64,000 nt of DNA from the NCBI GenBank assembly GCA_050954285.1, contig JBPBPL010000016.1, positions 62,001 to 126,000 of the forward strand, read 5' to 3'. Below, one piece after another: positions 35,512 through 44,436 of the stretch. The first letter of the stretch is position 1, and the number at the start of each line of letters is the position of its first letter. Both the position numbers and the translations under genes were made by a program. A model generated the notes under the pieces. It was not told the DNA's origin, did no database searches, and was given only the letters and a program-made list of their open reading frames with translations. The stretch comes from Mucilaginibacter_A sp050954285. GTDB lineage: Bacteria > Bacteroidota > Bacteroidia > Sphingobacteriales > Sphingobacteriaceae.

Positions 35512-36663
35512 ATGAAGTTAAGATTAGGGATGATTGGCGGCGGCCAAGGTGCTTTTATTGGTGCCGTACATCGCATTGCTGCCCGCATGGATGATCAATA
35601 TGATTTGGTTTGTGGAGCATTCAGTAGCGATCCGGCAAAATCAAAAGCCAGTGGTTTATTGCTAAATATTGATGAAAATAGGATATACAATTCTTGGCAG
35701 GAGTTATTCGAAAAAGAAAAACAATTGCCTGAAAATAAAAGAGTTCAAGTAATTAGTATTGTAACGCCAAACCATGTTCATTTTGCACCTGCAAAAAAAG
35801 CATTGGAAAACGGCTTTCATGTTATACTGGACAAACCGGCAACTTTTTCTTTACAGGAAGCAAAAGACCTGCAAAAAGTAATCAAACAAACCGGAAATCT
35901 TTTTTGCCTAACCCATACTTATACGGGTTATCCAATGGTAAAAGAAGCAAAACAGTTTGTAAAATCTGGGAAGTTAGGTAAAATCCGAAAGGTTTATGTA
36001 GAATATCCGCAAGGCTGGTTGAGCAAATTTGAAGAAGGAGGAGAGAACAAGCAGGCATCTTGGCGTACCGATCCAACTAAAAGCGGTATTGCAGGTGCCA
36101 TGGGTGATATTGGCACACATGCTTTTAATTTGTGCGAATATGTTTCCGGCTTGAAAATCATGAAGATTTGTGCCGATATTAATATTATGGTTGAAGGCAG
36201 ACAGCTGGATGACGATGGTGCCGCGCTTCTAAAGTTTGACAATGGTGCCAGCGGCGTTTTAATTGCCACGCAAGTTGCTGCAGGAGAAGAAAACAATGTC
36301 AAAATTAGGGTTTATGGCGAAAAAGGCGGAATAGAGTGGCAGCAAGCCGATGCCAATACTTTAAAAGTAAGTTTGCTGGATCACCCGGTAGAAATCTGGC
36401 GCACAGGAGGAGGTTATACCAGTTCCTTCGCGCAGCAAAATACCCGTACGCCCGCTGGTCATCCCGAAGGTTATTTGGAAGCTTTTGCCAATTTGTATAA
36501 AAACTTTGCCTTAACAGTAAAAGCACATTTAGAAGGAAAAAAACCAGAATCGGAATGGCTTGATTTTCCTGGAATTGAAGAAGGTGTTCGAGGAATGGCT
36601 TTTATTGAAAACATAATTGCTTCCGGAAAATCCGACAAAAAATGGACTGACTTTACCATATAA
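35512..36663 (+). CDS. Gfo/Idh/MocA oxidoreductase, cytoplasmic form
   Basis: A 383-residue NAD(P)-dependent oxidoreductase without a signal peptide. LGMIGGGQGAFIGAVHR is the nucleotide fold, ISIVTPNHVHFAPAKKAL and VILDKPATFS follow; the catalytic lysine of the EKP motif is present as DKP. GAMGDIGTHAFNLCEYVSG contains the D-x(3)-H pair of the active site. I use ATG 35512; the frame extends to 35485 but would overlap the preceding stop at 35500. It likely reduces or oxidises the keto sugar once inside the cell. Confidence 0.85.
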   Translation: MKLRLGMIGGGQGAFIGAVHRIAARMDDQYDLVCGAFSSDPAKSKASGLLLNIDENRIYNSWQELFEKEKQLPENKRVQVISIVTPNHVHFAPAKKALENGFHVILDKPATFSLQEAKDLQKVIKQTGNLFCLTHTYTGYPMVKEAKQFVKSGKLGKIRKVYVEYPQGWLSKFEEGGENKQASWRTDPTKSGIAGAMGDIGTHAFNLCEYVSGLKIMKICADINIMVEGRQLDDDGAALLKFDNGASGVLIATQVAAGEENNVKIRVYGEKGGIEWQQADANTLKVSLLDHPVEIWRTGGGYTSSFAQQNTRTPAGHPEGYLEAFANLYKNFALTVKAHLEGKKPESEWLDFPGIEEGVRGMAFIENIIASGKSDKKWTDFTI

Positions 36664-36680
36664 TTTGATTTAGCTATCAT

Positions 36681-37733
36681 ATGACTACTTTATTAGGTCC
36701 TGGAATATTTTTAGCCCAGTTTATCAGTGACGAAGCTCCTTTTAACAGTTTGGATGCAATTTGCAAATGGGCTGCTGATCTGGGTTTCATAGGAATCCAG
36801 ATGCCTACCAGTAATGCTTCTTTTATCGATTTAAAATTGGCCGCAGAAAGTAAAACTTATGCAGATGATCTGAAGGGAAAAGTGAACAGTTATGGTTTGC
36901 AAATTACTGAACTTTCTACTCATTTACAGGGTCAGTTAGTTGCAGTAAATCCAGCTTATAATAGCTTGTTTGATGCTTTTGCACCCGAACAATATCACAA
37001 TAATCCAAAAGCAAGGACAGAATGGGCAATTCAGCAATTAAAATATGCTGCAAAAGCTTCTCAAAACTTGGGTCTGAATGCACATGCTACATTCAGTGGT
37101 GCCTTATTATGGCCGATGGTTTATCCTTGGCCGCAACGACCAGCCGGTTTAGTTGATACAGGATTTACAGAGTTGGCCAATCGCTGGCTGCCTATTCTGA
37201 ACGAGTTTGACAACTGCGGAATTGATTTGTGCTATGAAATCCATCCGGGAGAGGATTTGCATGATGGCGTGAGTTATGAAATGTTTCTCGAAAAAGTAAA
37301 CAATCATCCTCGGGCTTGTTTGCTTTACGATCCGTCACATTTTGTGCTACAGTGTTTAAATTATCTGGATTATATTGATATTTATCACGAACGCATCAAA
37401 ATGTTTCATGTAAAAGATGCAGAGTTCAATTCAACAGGAAAACAGGGTGTTTATGGAGGTTATCAAAATTGGATAGATCGTGCTGGTCGCTTCCGTTCAT
37501 TAGGTGATGGTCAGGTTGATTTTAAAGCAGTTTTTAGTAAAATGGCTGCTTATGATTATAAAGGATGGGCCGTTTTAGAGTGGGAATGTGCCATAAAAAA
37601 CCAGGAAGACGGCGCCCGGGAAGGTGCAGAATTTATCAAAAATCACATCATCAAGGTAACGGATAAAGCCTTTGACGATTTTGCGGCATCCGGAGCAGAT
37701 GCTTCTTTTAACCGTACTTTATTAGGACTATAA
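36681..37733 (+). CDS. TIM-barrel sugar isomerase/epimerase (AP endonuclease 2 fold)
   Basis: A 350-residue protein without a signal. Metal-ligand residues are visible in CYEIHPGED (Glu), LLYDPSHF (Asp/His), MFHVKDAEF (His/Asp) and VLEWECA (Glu), the pattern of xylose-isomerase-like TIM barrels. The substrate is probably a sugar or keto-sugar; no phosphate-binding signature is evident. Motif copies encode NASFID near residue 46 (36814) and ADASFN at the C-terminus (37698). It lies 17 bp after the Gfo/Idh gene, within the operon. Confidence 0.82.
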   Translation: MTTLLGPGIFLAQFISDEAPFNSLDAICKWAADLGFIGIQMPTSNASFIDLKLAAESKTYADDLKGKVNSYGLQITELSTHLQGQLVAVNPAYNSLFDAFAPEQYHNNPKARTEWAIQQLKYAAKASQNLGLNAHATFSGALLWPMVYPWPQRPAGLVDTGFTELANRWLPILNEFDNCGIDLCYEIHPGEDLHDGVSYEMFLEKVNNHPRACLLYDPSHFVLQCLNYLDYIDIYHERIKMFHVKDAEFNSTGKQGVYGGYQNWIDRAGRFRSLGDGQVDFKAVFSKMAAYDYKGWAVLEWECAIKNQEDGAREGAEFIKNHIIKVTDKAFDDFAASGADASFNRTLLGL

Positions 37734-37748
37734 TTTAACAAAAAACCA

Positions 37749-38183
37749 ATGAAAAAAATATTTATCATCTTCGGTCTTTGCACTGTGATAGCCGCATGTA
37801 GTAATAATAAATCAGATCAAAACGTAAATAACGAAACTACTGCTCCTGCAGATCAGACTACAAAATCAGCAGAAACTACTACTAATACTAACGCAAGCAA
37901 TACAGGTACAACAGGGCTCAGCAATGCTAACTCAAAGGGCGCTCAGTTTATTGCTTCTTCAGATTGTTTAGGCTGCCATAAAGAACAGGAAAAGTTAGTT
38001 GGCCCGGCTTATAAAGATGTGGCCGCTAAATATCCTCCAACAGAAGAAAATATTGATAAGTTGGCCAAAAAAGTTATTGCGGGCGGCAGTGGTGTTTGGG
38101 GTGATGTGCCAATGACACCGCACCCAAATCTGGCTTTAAATGATACTAAAGAAATGGTAAAATATATCCTGTCGCTAAAATAA
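37749..38183 (+). CDS. c-type cytochrome lipoprotein, likely electron acceptor of the GMC enzyme
   Basis: A 144-residue protein. The signal ends in AAC (C17), predicting a lipoprotein. Residues 20-65 are a low-complexity Asn/Thr/Ala linker. CLGCH (73-77) binds one heme c and M122 in GDVPMTPHP is the likely sixth ligand, with the cytochrome c551/c552 block GPAYKDVAAKY. It is placed to receive electrons from the FAD subunit and pass them to the respiratory chain. It lies 15 bp after the isomerase gene. Confidence 0.88.
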   Translation: MKKIFIIFGLCTVIAACSNNKSDQNVNNETTAPADQTTKSAETTTNTNASNTGTTGLSNANSKGAQFIASSDCLGCHKEQEKLVGPAYKDVAAKYPPTEENIDKLAKKVIAGGSGVWGDVPMTPHPNLALNDTKEMVKYILSLK

Positions 38184-38212
38184 TTTCAAATAAAATCCTA
38201 AACCAATTAAAT

Positions 38213-39448
38213 ATGACCGCTGCCATTCGCACAAAGTTATCAGCCATGATGTTCCTGGAGTTTTTTATCTGGGGATCCTGGTTTGTAACACTTGGAACTT
38301 TTTTAGGAAGTAATTTAAAAGCATCAGGGGCCGAAAGCGGAGCTGTTTTTTCAACTCAGTCATGGGGTGCAATTGTTGCTCCGTTTATTGTTGGCTTAAT
38401 TGCGGATAGATATTTCAATGCGGAGAAAATTTTGGGAATATTGCACATTGTTGGTGCCATTTTAATGTATCAAATGTACAATGCTGCAAATATTAGTGTT
38501 TTTTACCCGTATGTTTTAGGATATATGATTTTATTTATGCCAACGCTGGCATTAGTAAATTCTGTATCTTTTAATCAAATACAAGACCCGGAAAAAGAAT
38601 TTTCTTCTATTCGTATTTGGGGCACCTTAGGTTGGATTGCGGCTGGCTTATTAATAAGTTATATTTTTCATTGGGATTCAAAGCAAAATACAGAAAGTGG
38701 CTTTTTAAAAAATACCTTTTTGATGGCTGGAGTTGCCTCTCTTGTTTTAGGGTTATTTAGCTTCACATTACCTAAAACTCCACCAAAAATATCTTCGTCT
38801 GAAAAAGTAACTGTCAGCGATGTTTTAGGTCTTGATGCATTAAAATTATTAAAGGATCGGAATTTTTTAATTTTCTTTATTTCTTCAATTTTAATATGTA
38901 TCCCATTAGCATTTTATTACCAGAATGCAAATCTATTTCTTTCAAACATAAATGTTGCTAATCCTACTGGTAAAATGACTATTGGTCAGGCTTCCGAAGT
39001 ATTGTTTTTATTATTTATTCCTGTTTTTTTCTCAAGATTTGGTTTCAAAAAAACAATTTTAGTAGGTATGCTTGCCTGGGCAATCCGTTATACTTTATTT
39101 GCCTATGGTAATGCAACTAACCTTAGTTTTATGCTGATAATAGGAATAGCATTGCATGGGGTTTGCTATGATTTCTTTTTTGTTTCCGGACAAATATATA
39201 CTGATTCAAAAGCCGGAGAAAAGTATAGAAGCTCTGCACAAGGTTTAATTACGCTTGCCACTTATGGTATAGGTATGTTAATCGGTTTTGCTGTAGCTGG
39301 TTTAATAACCGATACTTATAAGTTAGCAGGAGGAGCTGTAGATTGGAAAATGGTTTGGATTATTCCAGCTTGTATTGCGGCAATTGTATTTTTACTATTT
39401 GCTTTTTTATTTAACGATAAAACTAAATCTGAAATAAAAACTGTATAA
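38213..39448 (+). CDS. MFS permease of the nucleoside:H+ symporter (NupG) type, probable sugar importer
   Basis: A 411-residue, 12-segment transporter. The N-terminus (KLSAMMFLEFFIWGSWFVTLGTFL) and VSFNQIQDPEKEFSSIRIWGTLGWIAAG are the signature of the Nuc_H_symport family. In Bacteroidota such permeases often sit in carbohydrate operons, so the load may be a monosaccharide product rather than a nucleoside. Its ATG-adjacent stop overlaps the next start (TAATG at 39446-39450), indicating coupled translation. Confidence 0.85.
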   Translation: MTAAIRTKLSAMMFLEFFIWGSWFVTLGTFLGSNLKASGAESGAVFSTQSWGAIVAPFIVGLIADRYFNAEKILGILHIVGAILMYQMYNAANISVFYPYVLGYMILFMPTLALVNSVSFNQIQDPEKEFSSIRIWGTLGWIAAGLLISYIFHWDSKQNTESGFLKNTFLMAGVASLVLGLFSFTLPKTPPKISSSEKVTVSDVLGLDALKLLKDRNFLIFFISSILICIPLAFYYQNANLFLSNINVANPTGKMTIGQASEVLFLLFIPVFFSRFGFKKTILVGMLAWAIRYTLFAYGNATNLSFMLIIGIALHGVCYDFFFVSGQIYTDSKAGEKYRSSAQGLITLATYGIGMLIGFAVAGLITDTYKLAGGAVDWKMVWIIPACIAAIVFLLFAFLFNDKTKSEIKTV

Positions 39449-40332
39449 TGCTACAAAACAATAATCGCCGCTCTGCGATTAAAGCCTTAATTGCCGGGAC
39501 TGCAACTGTTGCAACCGGTAGCCTTGCTTCTTTTATCGCACCCAAAATGGAACCTTCAAATCTAACCTTAAAAGGTAACATTAACCATTCGGTATGCCGT
39601 TGGCCTTATAATGAGTTTTCACTGGATGAACTTTGTATCCAAGCCAAAAAAATCGGCATAAAAGGTATTGATTTAATTGGACCGAAAGAATGGCCAATTT
39701 TGAAAAATCACGGTATGGATTCGCCAATGTGCAACGGCGCAGAAATCAGTCTCACCGAGGGCTTCAATAATAAAAAGTACCACGAAACTTTAATTAAAAA
39801 TTATTCGGAGATGATTCCGCTTGTGGCAAAAGCCGGATATAGAAATCTTATTTGTTTTAGTGGAAGCCGCGTTGGAATGGACAATGAAACTGGCTGGAAT
39901 AATTCTGTGGAAGGCTTAAAAAAAATAATAGGATTAGCCGAAAAACACAAAGTAGTATTAGTGATGGAGTTGTTGAACAGTAAATTGAACCACAAAGATT
40001 ACCAGTGCGACCGTACTTCATGGGGCGCAGAACTGGCCAAAAGATTAGGTTCTGAGAACTTTAAATTGTTGTTTGATATTTATCATATGCAGGTAGACGA
40101 AGGTGATATTATCCAGAATATCAACGATTATCATCAGTATATTGCACATTACCATACCGGCGGTGTTCCGGGTCGTAATGAAATTGATGATACTCAGGAA
40201 TTGTATTATCCGGCAATTATGAGGGCCATTGTTAAAACAGGTTTTAAAGGTTACGTTGCACAGGAATTTATCCCGAAGCAAAAAGACAAATTAGCATCTT
40301 TAAAAAAAGCAATTGAAATTTGTGATGTATAA
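39448..40332 (+). CDS. Hydroxypyruvate isomerase-like TIM-barrel protein, exported
   Basis: A 294-residue protein. The N-terminus has NRRSAIKA and a hydrophobic segment (LIAGTATVATGSLASFIA), a Tat-like signal. VVLVMELLNSKLN, LLFDIYHMQVDEGD, IAHYHTGGVPGRNE and YVAQEFIP supply the four metal ligands (Glu, Asp, His, Glu) of Hyi-like isomerases. It differs from the other isomerases here in lacking the LQLYSLRD start. The motif copy at 39524 encodes LASFIA inside the signal. The substrate is unknown. Confidence 0.82.
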   Translation: MLQNNNRRSAIKALIAGTATVATGSLASFIAPKMEPSNLTLKGNINHSVCRWPYNEFSLDELCIQAKKIGIKGIDLIGPKEWPILKNHGMDSPMCNGAEISLTEGFNNKKYHETLIKNYSEMIPLVAKAGYRNLICFSGSRVGMDNETGWNNSVEGLKKIIGLAEKHKVVLVMELLNSKLNHKDYQCDRTSWGAELAKRLGSENFKLLFDIYHMQVDEGDIIQNINDYHQYIAHYHTGGVPGRNEIDDTQELYYPAIMRAIVKTGFKGYVAQEFIPKQKDKLASLKKAIEICDV

Positions 40333-40373
40333 TTTTGCCCGATAAAAACAGTATTGTATTTCAATTTAAATTC

Positions 40374-41249
40374 ATGACCACCAGAAGAAAATTTATAACT
40401 CAAACCGGATTAGCCGCTGCAGGAACTTTATTGTTGCCTAATTCATTATTTGCTAAACCGAACTATAAAGTTGGTTTGCAACTATATAGTTTGCGTGATC
40501 AGATCACGGGCAACAATATTAGAAATGTGATTGCTAAAGCTGCCCAAGCAGGTTACCAGGAACTGGAAACTTATGGCTACGATCCTAATAAAGGTTTTTT
40601 TGGTTTGAGTCCGAAGGAATTTAAAGAAACTTTAGTTGCTAATGACATGAGCACGCCAAGCGGGCATTACGGTTTGGATTCATATTTAGGAACAGCGAAC
40701 GAAGAAGTGTTAAAAGTATATATTGAAGTGGCTAAAGCTGCTGGACAAGAGTACCTGACGATTCCTTACATCGGCGCTGAACTGAGAAAATCTGTGGATG
40801 ATTTTAAAAATCTGGCAGAAAAAATGAACAAAGCAGCTGTATTGTGTAAAAAAGCTGATTTAAAACTGGCTTATCATAACCATGATTTTGAGTTTAAACC
40901 AATTGATGGAACTATGCTTTATGATGTGTTGCTTAAGGAAACAGAAAAAAAATTAGTGAGTTTTGAGATGGATATTTACTGGGTAGTACGCTCCGGTCAT
41001 GATCCAATCCAATTAATTGATCAGCATCCAGGCCGTTTTCATATGTGGCATATAAAAGACATGGATAAGAACAAGCCAGAATTAAACACAGAAATTGGCA
41101 ACGGAAGTATTGATTTTAAAAAGATTTTTACTAAAGCCCACAAATCCGGTTTACAATCTCTTTTTATGGAGCAGGAAAATTTTACCGATATTGATGCTTA
41201 CAAAAGCATTGCCCAAAGTGCAGCTTATATCAAAACCAAACTGCTGTAA
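40374..41249 (+). CDS. TIM-barrel sugar isomerase/epimerase, exported
   Basis: A 291-residue protein. I use ATG 40374 (MTTRRKFITQTG), which gives a clean Tat-like signal. The longer frame begins at TTG 40335 and its first codons are a dispersed-motif copy (40341-40354), so they are not likely coding. VGLQLYSLRD, LAYHNHDFEF, FEMDIYWVV, MWHIKDMD and LFMEQENF are the barrel and metal-ligand motifs. It is a close paralogue of the gene at 55861. In known keto-sugar pathways such proteins act on the released 3-keto sugar. Confidence 0.82.
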   Translation: MTTRRKFITQTGLAAAGTLLLPNSLFAKPNYKVGLQLYSLRDQITGNNIRNVIAKAAQAGYQELETYGYDPNKGFFGLSPKEFKETLVANDMSTPSGHYGLDSYLGTANEEVLKVYIEVAKAAGQEYLTIPYIGAELRKSVDDFKNLAEKMNKAAVLCKKADLKLAYHNHDFEFKPIDGTMLYDVLLKETEKKLVSFEMDIYWVVRSGHDPIQLIDQHPGRFHMWHIKDMDKNKPELNTEIGNGSIDFKKIFTKAHKSGLQSLFMEQENFTDIDAYKSIAQSAAYIKTKLL

Positions 41250-41285
41250 TTATTTTATTCAATACTTCTTTTATCAACACAAATT

Positions 41286-42059
41286 ATGCGTAAATCATTT
41301 ATTTTCACGGTCATTTTAGCAGCAAGTTTTTTAATGGCAAATGCCCAACAAGCGGCAAAACATGAAGACACCGAGTTTTATGAACCAGTTCCAGCAATAG
41401 TTACGCCTGGCAAAACCAATACAGAGCCGCCCTCGGATGCAGTTGTTTTGTTTGATAGTAACAATCTGAACCAATGGGTTTCTACGGATGACAATAGTAA
41501 ACCCGCGCAATGGATAGTAGAAGGCAATATTTTTACCGTTAAAAAAGGTACAGGCAACATTGAAACCAAAAGAAAATTTAATAATTACCAGTTACACCTG
41601 GAATGGCAGATTCCTGCAACTATTACCGGTGAAGGCCAGCTTAGGGGTAACAGTGGTGTGTTTTTAGCATCAACCGGTAAAGGTGATGATGGTTATGAAT
41701 TACAGATATTAGATAATTACAATAATAAAACCTATGTGAACGGGCAGGCGGGTAGTATTTATAAACAGTTTATTCCGCTGGTAAATGCTAACAGAAAACC
41801 GGGCGACTGGCAAACTTATGATGTAATTTGGCAGGCGCCTACTTTTAAAACGGATGGTTCTGTGAATATGCCAGCAATAGTTACAGTTTTTTTTAATGGT
41901 ATTCTGGTACAAAACCATATTGTTTTAAAAGGAGAAACCCGTTATGTTGGCCAGCCGGTTTACAAAGCGTACTCTGGTGGTGCCCCAATAAAACTACAGG
42001 CACATGGGGATAAAAGTGAACCGGATAGTTTCCGTAATATCTGGGTTAGAGAATTGTAA
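41286..42059 (+). CDS. DUF1080 (3-keto-disaccharide hydrolase family) protein
   Basis: A 257-residue secreted protein with signal MRKSFIFTVILAASFLMANAQ. VVLFDSNNLNQWVSTD starts the concanavalin-like DUF1080 fold; FNNYQLHLEWQIP, NSGVFLASTGKGDDGYELQI, IYKQF and WQTYDVIWQAP are family blocks. PF06439 is now named after 3-keto-disaccharide hydrolase activity, which fits the GMC dehydrogenase in the same operon. A motif copy (41262) lies 11 bp upstream of the start, just past the previous stop. Confidence 0.87.
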   Translation: MRKSFIFTVILAASFLMANAQQAAKHEDTEFYEPVPAIVTPGKTNTEPPSDAVVLFDSNNLNQWVSTDDNSKPAQWIVEGNIFTVKKGTGNIETKRKFNNYQLHLEWQIPATITGEGQLRGNSGVFLASTGKGDDGYELQILDNYNNKTYVNGQAGSIYKQFIPLVNANRKPGDWQTYDVIWQAPTFKTDGSVNMPAIVTVFFNGILVQNHIVLKGETRYVGQPVYKAYSGGAPIKLQAHGDKSEPDSFRNIWVREL

Positions 42060-42073
42060 AAATTTAATAATTA

Positions 42074-42595
42074 ATGTCTATGAAAAAAGTATCAGTACAT
42101 TACTTACAACTGATACTTTTTGTTTTTTTAACAGGATTGCTTTTTTATCCAAGTCGAGCTTTTGCACAACTTTCTCCTGCCCAAGTTATTCCTAATTTTA
42201 CATTTTATAAAATCGATGGTTCCATCTTCGGTCAAAAACAGCTAAAAAAAGAAGGTAAAATTTTATTTCTACTTTTCGATGTTACTTGTCCGCGTTGCCA
42301 ATATGAAATGCAACAGTTAGCAGCCCATTATCAAGATTTTACAAGCACTTCTTTTTATTTTGTATCGATGGATAAGAAACAACAGATTCAAAACTTTATG
42401 ACAACTTACGGCAAGGTTTTCTTGGGGAAGAATAATGTAACAGTTTTAGCAGATCCAAACCGAGAGTTTTTACAAAAATTTACGCCTGCACAATTTCCGG
42501 CATTATATATCTATAATGCTGATCGCAAATTGCTTAAATATTGGGATACATCTGTTAATATTGATCAGGTTTTGAGGGTTATTTATGCACGATAG
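42074..42595 (+). CDS. Thioredoxin-fold periplasmic protein
   Basis: A 173-residue protein with an N-terminal signal or anchor (YLQLILFVFLTGLLFYPSRAFA). The TlpA/AhpC-like fold follows with CPRC (72-75) as redox site, and FPALYIYNADRKLLKYWDT as the cis-Pro strand. CPRC differs from common CxxC spellings (CGPC, CPPC). It ends the 11-gene operon, 14 bp after the DUF1080 gene, and may serve disulfide or heme-thiol handling for the exported cytochromes. That role is inference. Confidence 0.8.
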   Translation: MSMKKVSVHYLQLILFVFLTGLLFYPSRAFAQLSPAQVIPNFTFYKIDGSIFGQKQLKKEGKILFLLFDVTCPRCQYEMQQLAAHYQDFTSTSFYFVSMDKKQQIQNFMTTYGKVFLGKNNVTVLADPNREFLQKFTPAQFPALYIYNADRKLLKYWDTSVNIDQVLRVIYAR

Positions 42596-42664
42596 GCAAA
42601 ATTCAAGTAATAAAAGAAGCATCCAAACAGGAGATTTAACCTTTTTTCTGTGTAAACGCCGCAA

Positions 42665-44212
42665 TCATTTTCTGTTTGTTGTATTTTCCAATACGATTAA
42701 AGGCTGATGTGTATCCCAATCCGGCTTAAAATCTTTTTGATTAATCAGGCCTCCTCCTATAGAAAAATTTCCGAGTATCACATCCATAAAGCCATCCTGA
42801 TTATAATCGCTCACATTCATAGTTAGCCATCGTCCATACTTTTCAACCGGAACTTTATATGGAGTAAATTTCAGGTTATCAGTTTGTTCCAGAAATTCAA
42901 AACCCTCGGAAGGATCATCCTTGAAATCTGCAAAAAAGGAAATAACGGCAATGTCTAAATTTCCATTGTGCCTGAAATCTGCAGCAACCGCTTTTGTACA
43001 GCCGTCAATATGATAGAAATACTTCTTTTTAAACTGGAAGTTTCCCTGATTGATAAAAATGTAAACTCCATGATAAGGCTTTAAAACTTTGGAATAATCG
43101 CTGTTATCGCCAGCTGTATAGAGTATATCAGGTTGGCCATCATGGTTAAAATCAATAAATTGAAAACTGCTGGAACCATAAATAGGAGGAAAATGCAAAA
43201 GGTTTTTGGTTTTAAAACCGCCTTGATGATCGTTTAGAAAAAGCCATATTCCCTCATCTGCTTGGGCAAATAAACACATCAGATCGGGCCAGCCATCCAG
43301 ATTAAAATCGCCGGTTATCAGTTGAGTTGCACCCGGAACCAAGCGAATCGGCAAGGTTTTAAAATGCTGATTAGGCAACTGCTTCACCCAATATAAACCG
43401 CCTCTGTCATGTCCAAAACCGCAAACCGCATAGTCAATCAAGCCGTCTCTGTTAAAATCTGCAGTAACAGTTTGCACTGCACGAGGCAAGCTATCTGCAT
43501 AAATAACAGGTTTGTTTTGTTTTTTGTCAAGTTGCTCAAATAATAATTTTCCATTCAAAACATCTAAAGGCGGAAGTGTTCCGATACAGGTAATAAGTGC
43601 GTCGTTGCTTCTTTTATCGCCCCAAATTATATCCGTTGCTGGCGATGGAAGTTTTGCGTACAGTTTAGGAATTAATGATTTATCCCATCCGAATAGATTG
43701 TTTTCGGCATCAGCACTGTATATTTTTTGATCGTTAGGGTTGAAGCCGACAAATGTGGTTAAAGCCATCTTCTCCTGATTAATGTGCAGAGGTTTTTTTA
43801 AAGTAAAAATAGCCCAATCGGTTTTTACATTATTATTAACTACCGGAAAACTAAGTTTTGCAGGTGCTAAGGTTTTATAAAAAGTTACAATTTTGACCCA
43901 GTCGGAAGTGGAAACTGTTGAGTTTTTAACAGCATAAACCTGCCCCATATATTCTTCCAGACCCAACTGTTTAGCCATTGCCGGCAATACACCTTTTACC
44001 CAAGTATTTTTATCAATTAAAGATGGGTCAGGGTATTGATGACAGCTTATACAATGTTTTTGAGCTAAAACTTTACCATCTGCTACATCAATTGTAGTCT
44101 GTTCTGCTGGCGAAAAATGGGTTTTATTTTGGCAGCTATAGAAAATAAGAATGGCTGCTGATATAATTATAAACAAGCTATAAGCTTTATTTTTACTTTG
44201 AAGTCTGATCAT
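42665..44212 (-). CDS. Cytochrome c-FG-GAP propeller fusion lipoprotein
   Basis: A 515-residue protein. The signal ends in FYSC (C27), predicting a lipoprotein. CISCH (54-58) is a heme c motif within a short cytochrome-like domain (to about residue 120). The rest is an FG-GAP/VCBS beta-propeller with repeated D-x-N-x-D-G metal loops (ADFNRDGLIDYAV, GDFNLDGWPDLM, IDFNHDGQPDILY, SDYNQDGFMDVIL). No enzymatic motif is seen; an electron-transfer or cell-surface binding role is possible. It is the last gene of the minus-strand SusC-side run, separated by 224 bp from the haloperoxidase-like gene. Confidence 0.82.
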   Translation of the reverse strand: MIRLQSKNKAYSLFIIISAAILIFYSCQNKTHFSPAEQTTIDVADGKVLAQKHCISCHQYPDPSLIDKNTWVKGVLPAMAKQLGLEEYMGQVYAVKNSTVSTSDWVKIVTFYKTLAPAKLSFPVVNNNVKTDWAIFTLKKPLHINQEKMALTTFVGFNPNDQKIYSADAENNLFGWDKSLIPKLYAKLPSPATDIIWGDKRSNDALITCIGTLPPLDVLNGKLLFEQLDKKQNKPVIYADSLPRAVQTVTADFNRDGLIDYAVCGFGHDRGGLYWVKQLPNQHFKTLPIRLVPGATQLITGDFNLDGWPDLMCLFAQADEGIWLFLNDHQGGFKTKNLLHFPPIYGSSSFQFIDFNHDGQPDILYTAGDNSDYSKVLKPYHGVYIFINQGNFQFKKKYFYHIDGCTKAVAADFRHNGNLDIAVISFFADFKDDPSEGFEFLEQTDNLKFTPYKVPVEKYGRWLTMNVSDYNQDGFMDVILGNFSIGGGLINQKDFKPDWDTHQPLIVLENTTNRK

Positions 44213-44248
44213 AAGTTTGGTTAATCACCCTGAGGCCATCTGATTGAT

Positions 44249-44321
44249 GATACTTCTTTTATCGGCATAAAAAATCTTTGCTGTAGTTTATAGTCCAATT
44301 TTTATATGATAAAGAAGTAAT
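44249..44321. repeat. Facing motif pair, 73 bp
   Basis: GATACTTCTTTTATC with the full GGCATAAA flank (44249-44271) faces a one-base-shorter copy GATAAAGAAGTAAT (44308-44321) upstream of the cytochrome-FG-GAP gene. Confidence 0.55.
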
Positions 44322-44341
44322 ATGGATTGGTTAGAAAAGTT

Positions 44342-44386
44342 AAATCCTAACTTACTACCATTTAAATTAACAATCTGTTAGGATTT
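44342..44386. repeat. Perfect 10-bp inverted repeat in a spacer
   Basis: AAATCCTAAC (44342-44351) and GTTAGGATTT (44377-44386), separated by 25 A/T-rich bases. It lies 50-95 bp past the stop of the haloperoxidase-like gene on the minus strand. It could be a weak terminator or an operator; the long loop and short T run make neither certain. Confidence 0.5.
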
Positions 44387-44436
44387 TATAAGCTGGTATT
44401 CAATTTTAAACTAAAGATAATTCTGAATTTTTAGAC

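Noticed and set aside
40335..40373. Upstream extension of the isomerase starting at TTG 40335
   Set aside because: Those codons are a motif copy and would put residues ahead of a normal Tat signal; ATG 40374 is the better start.
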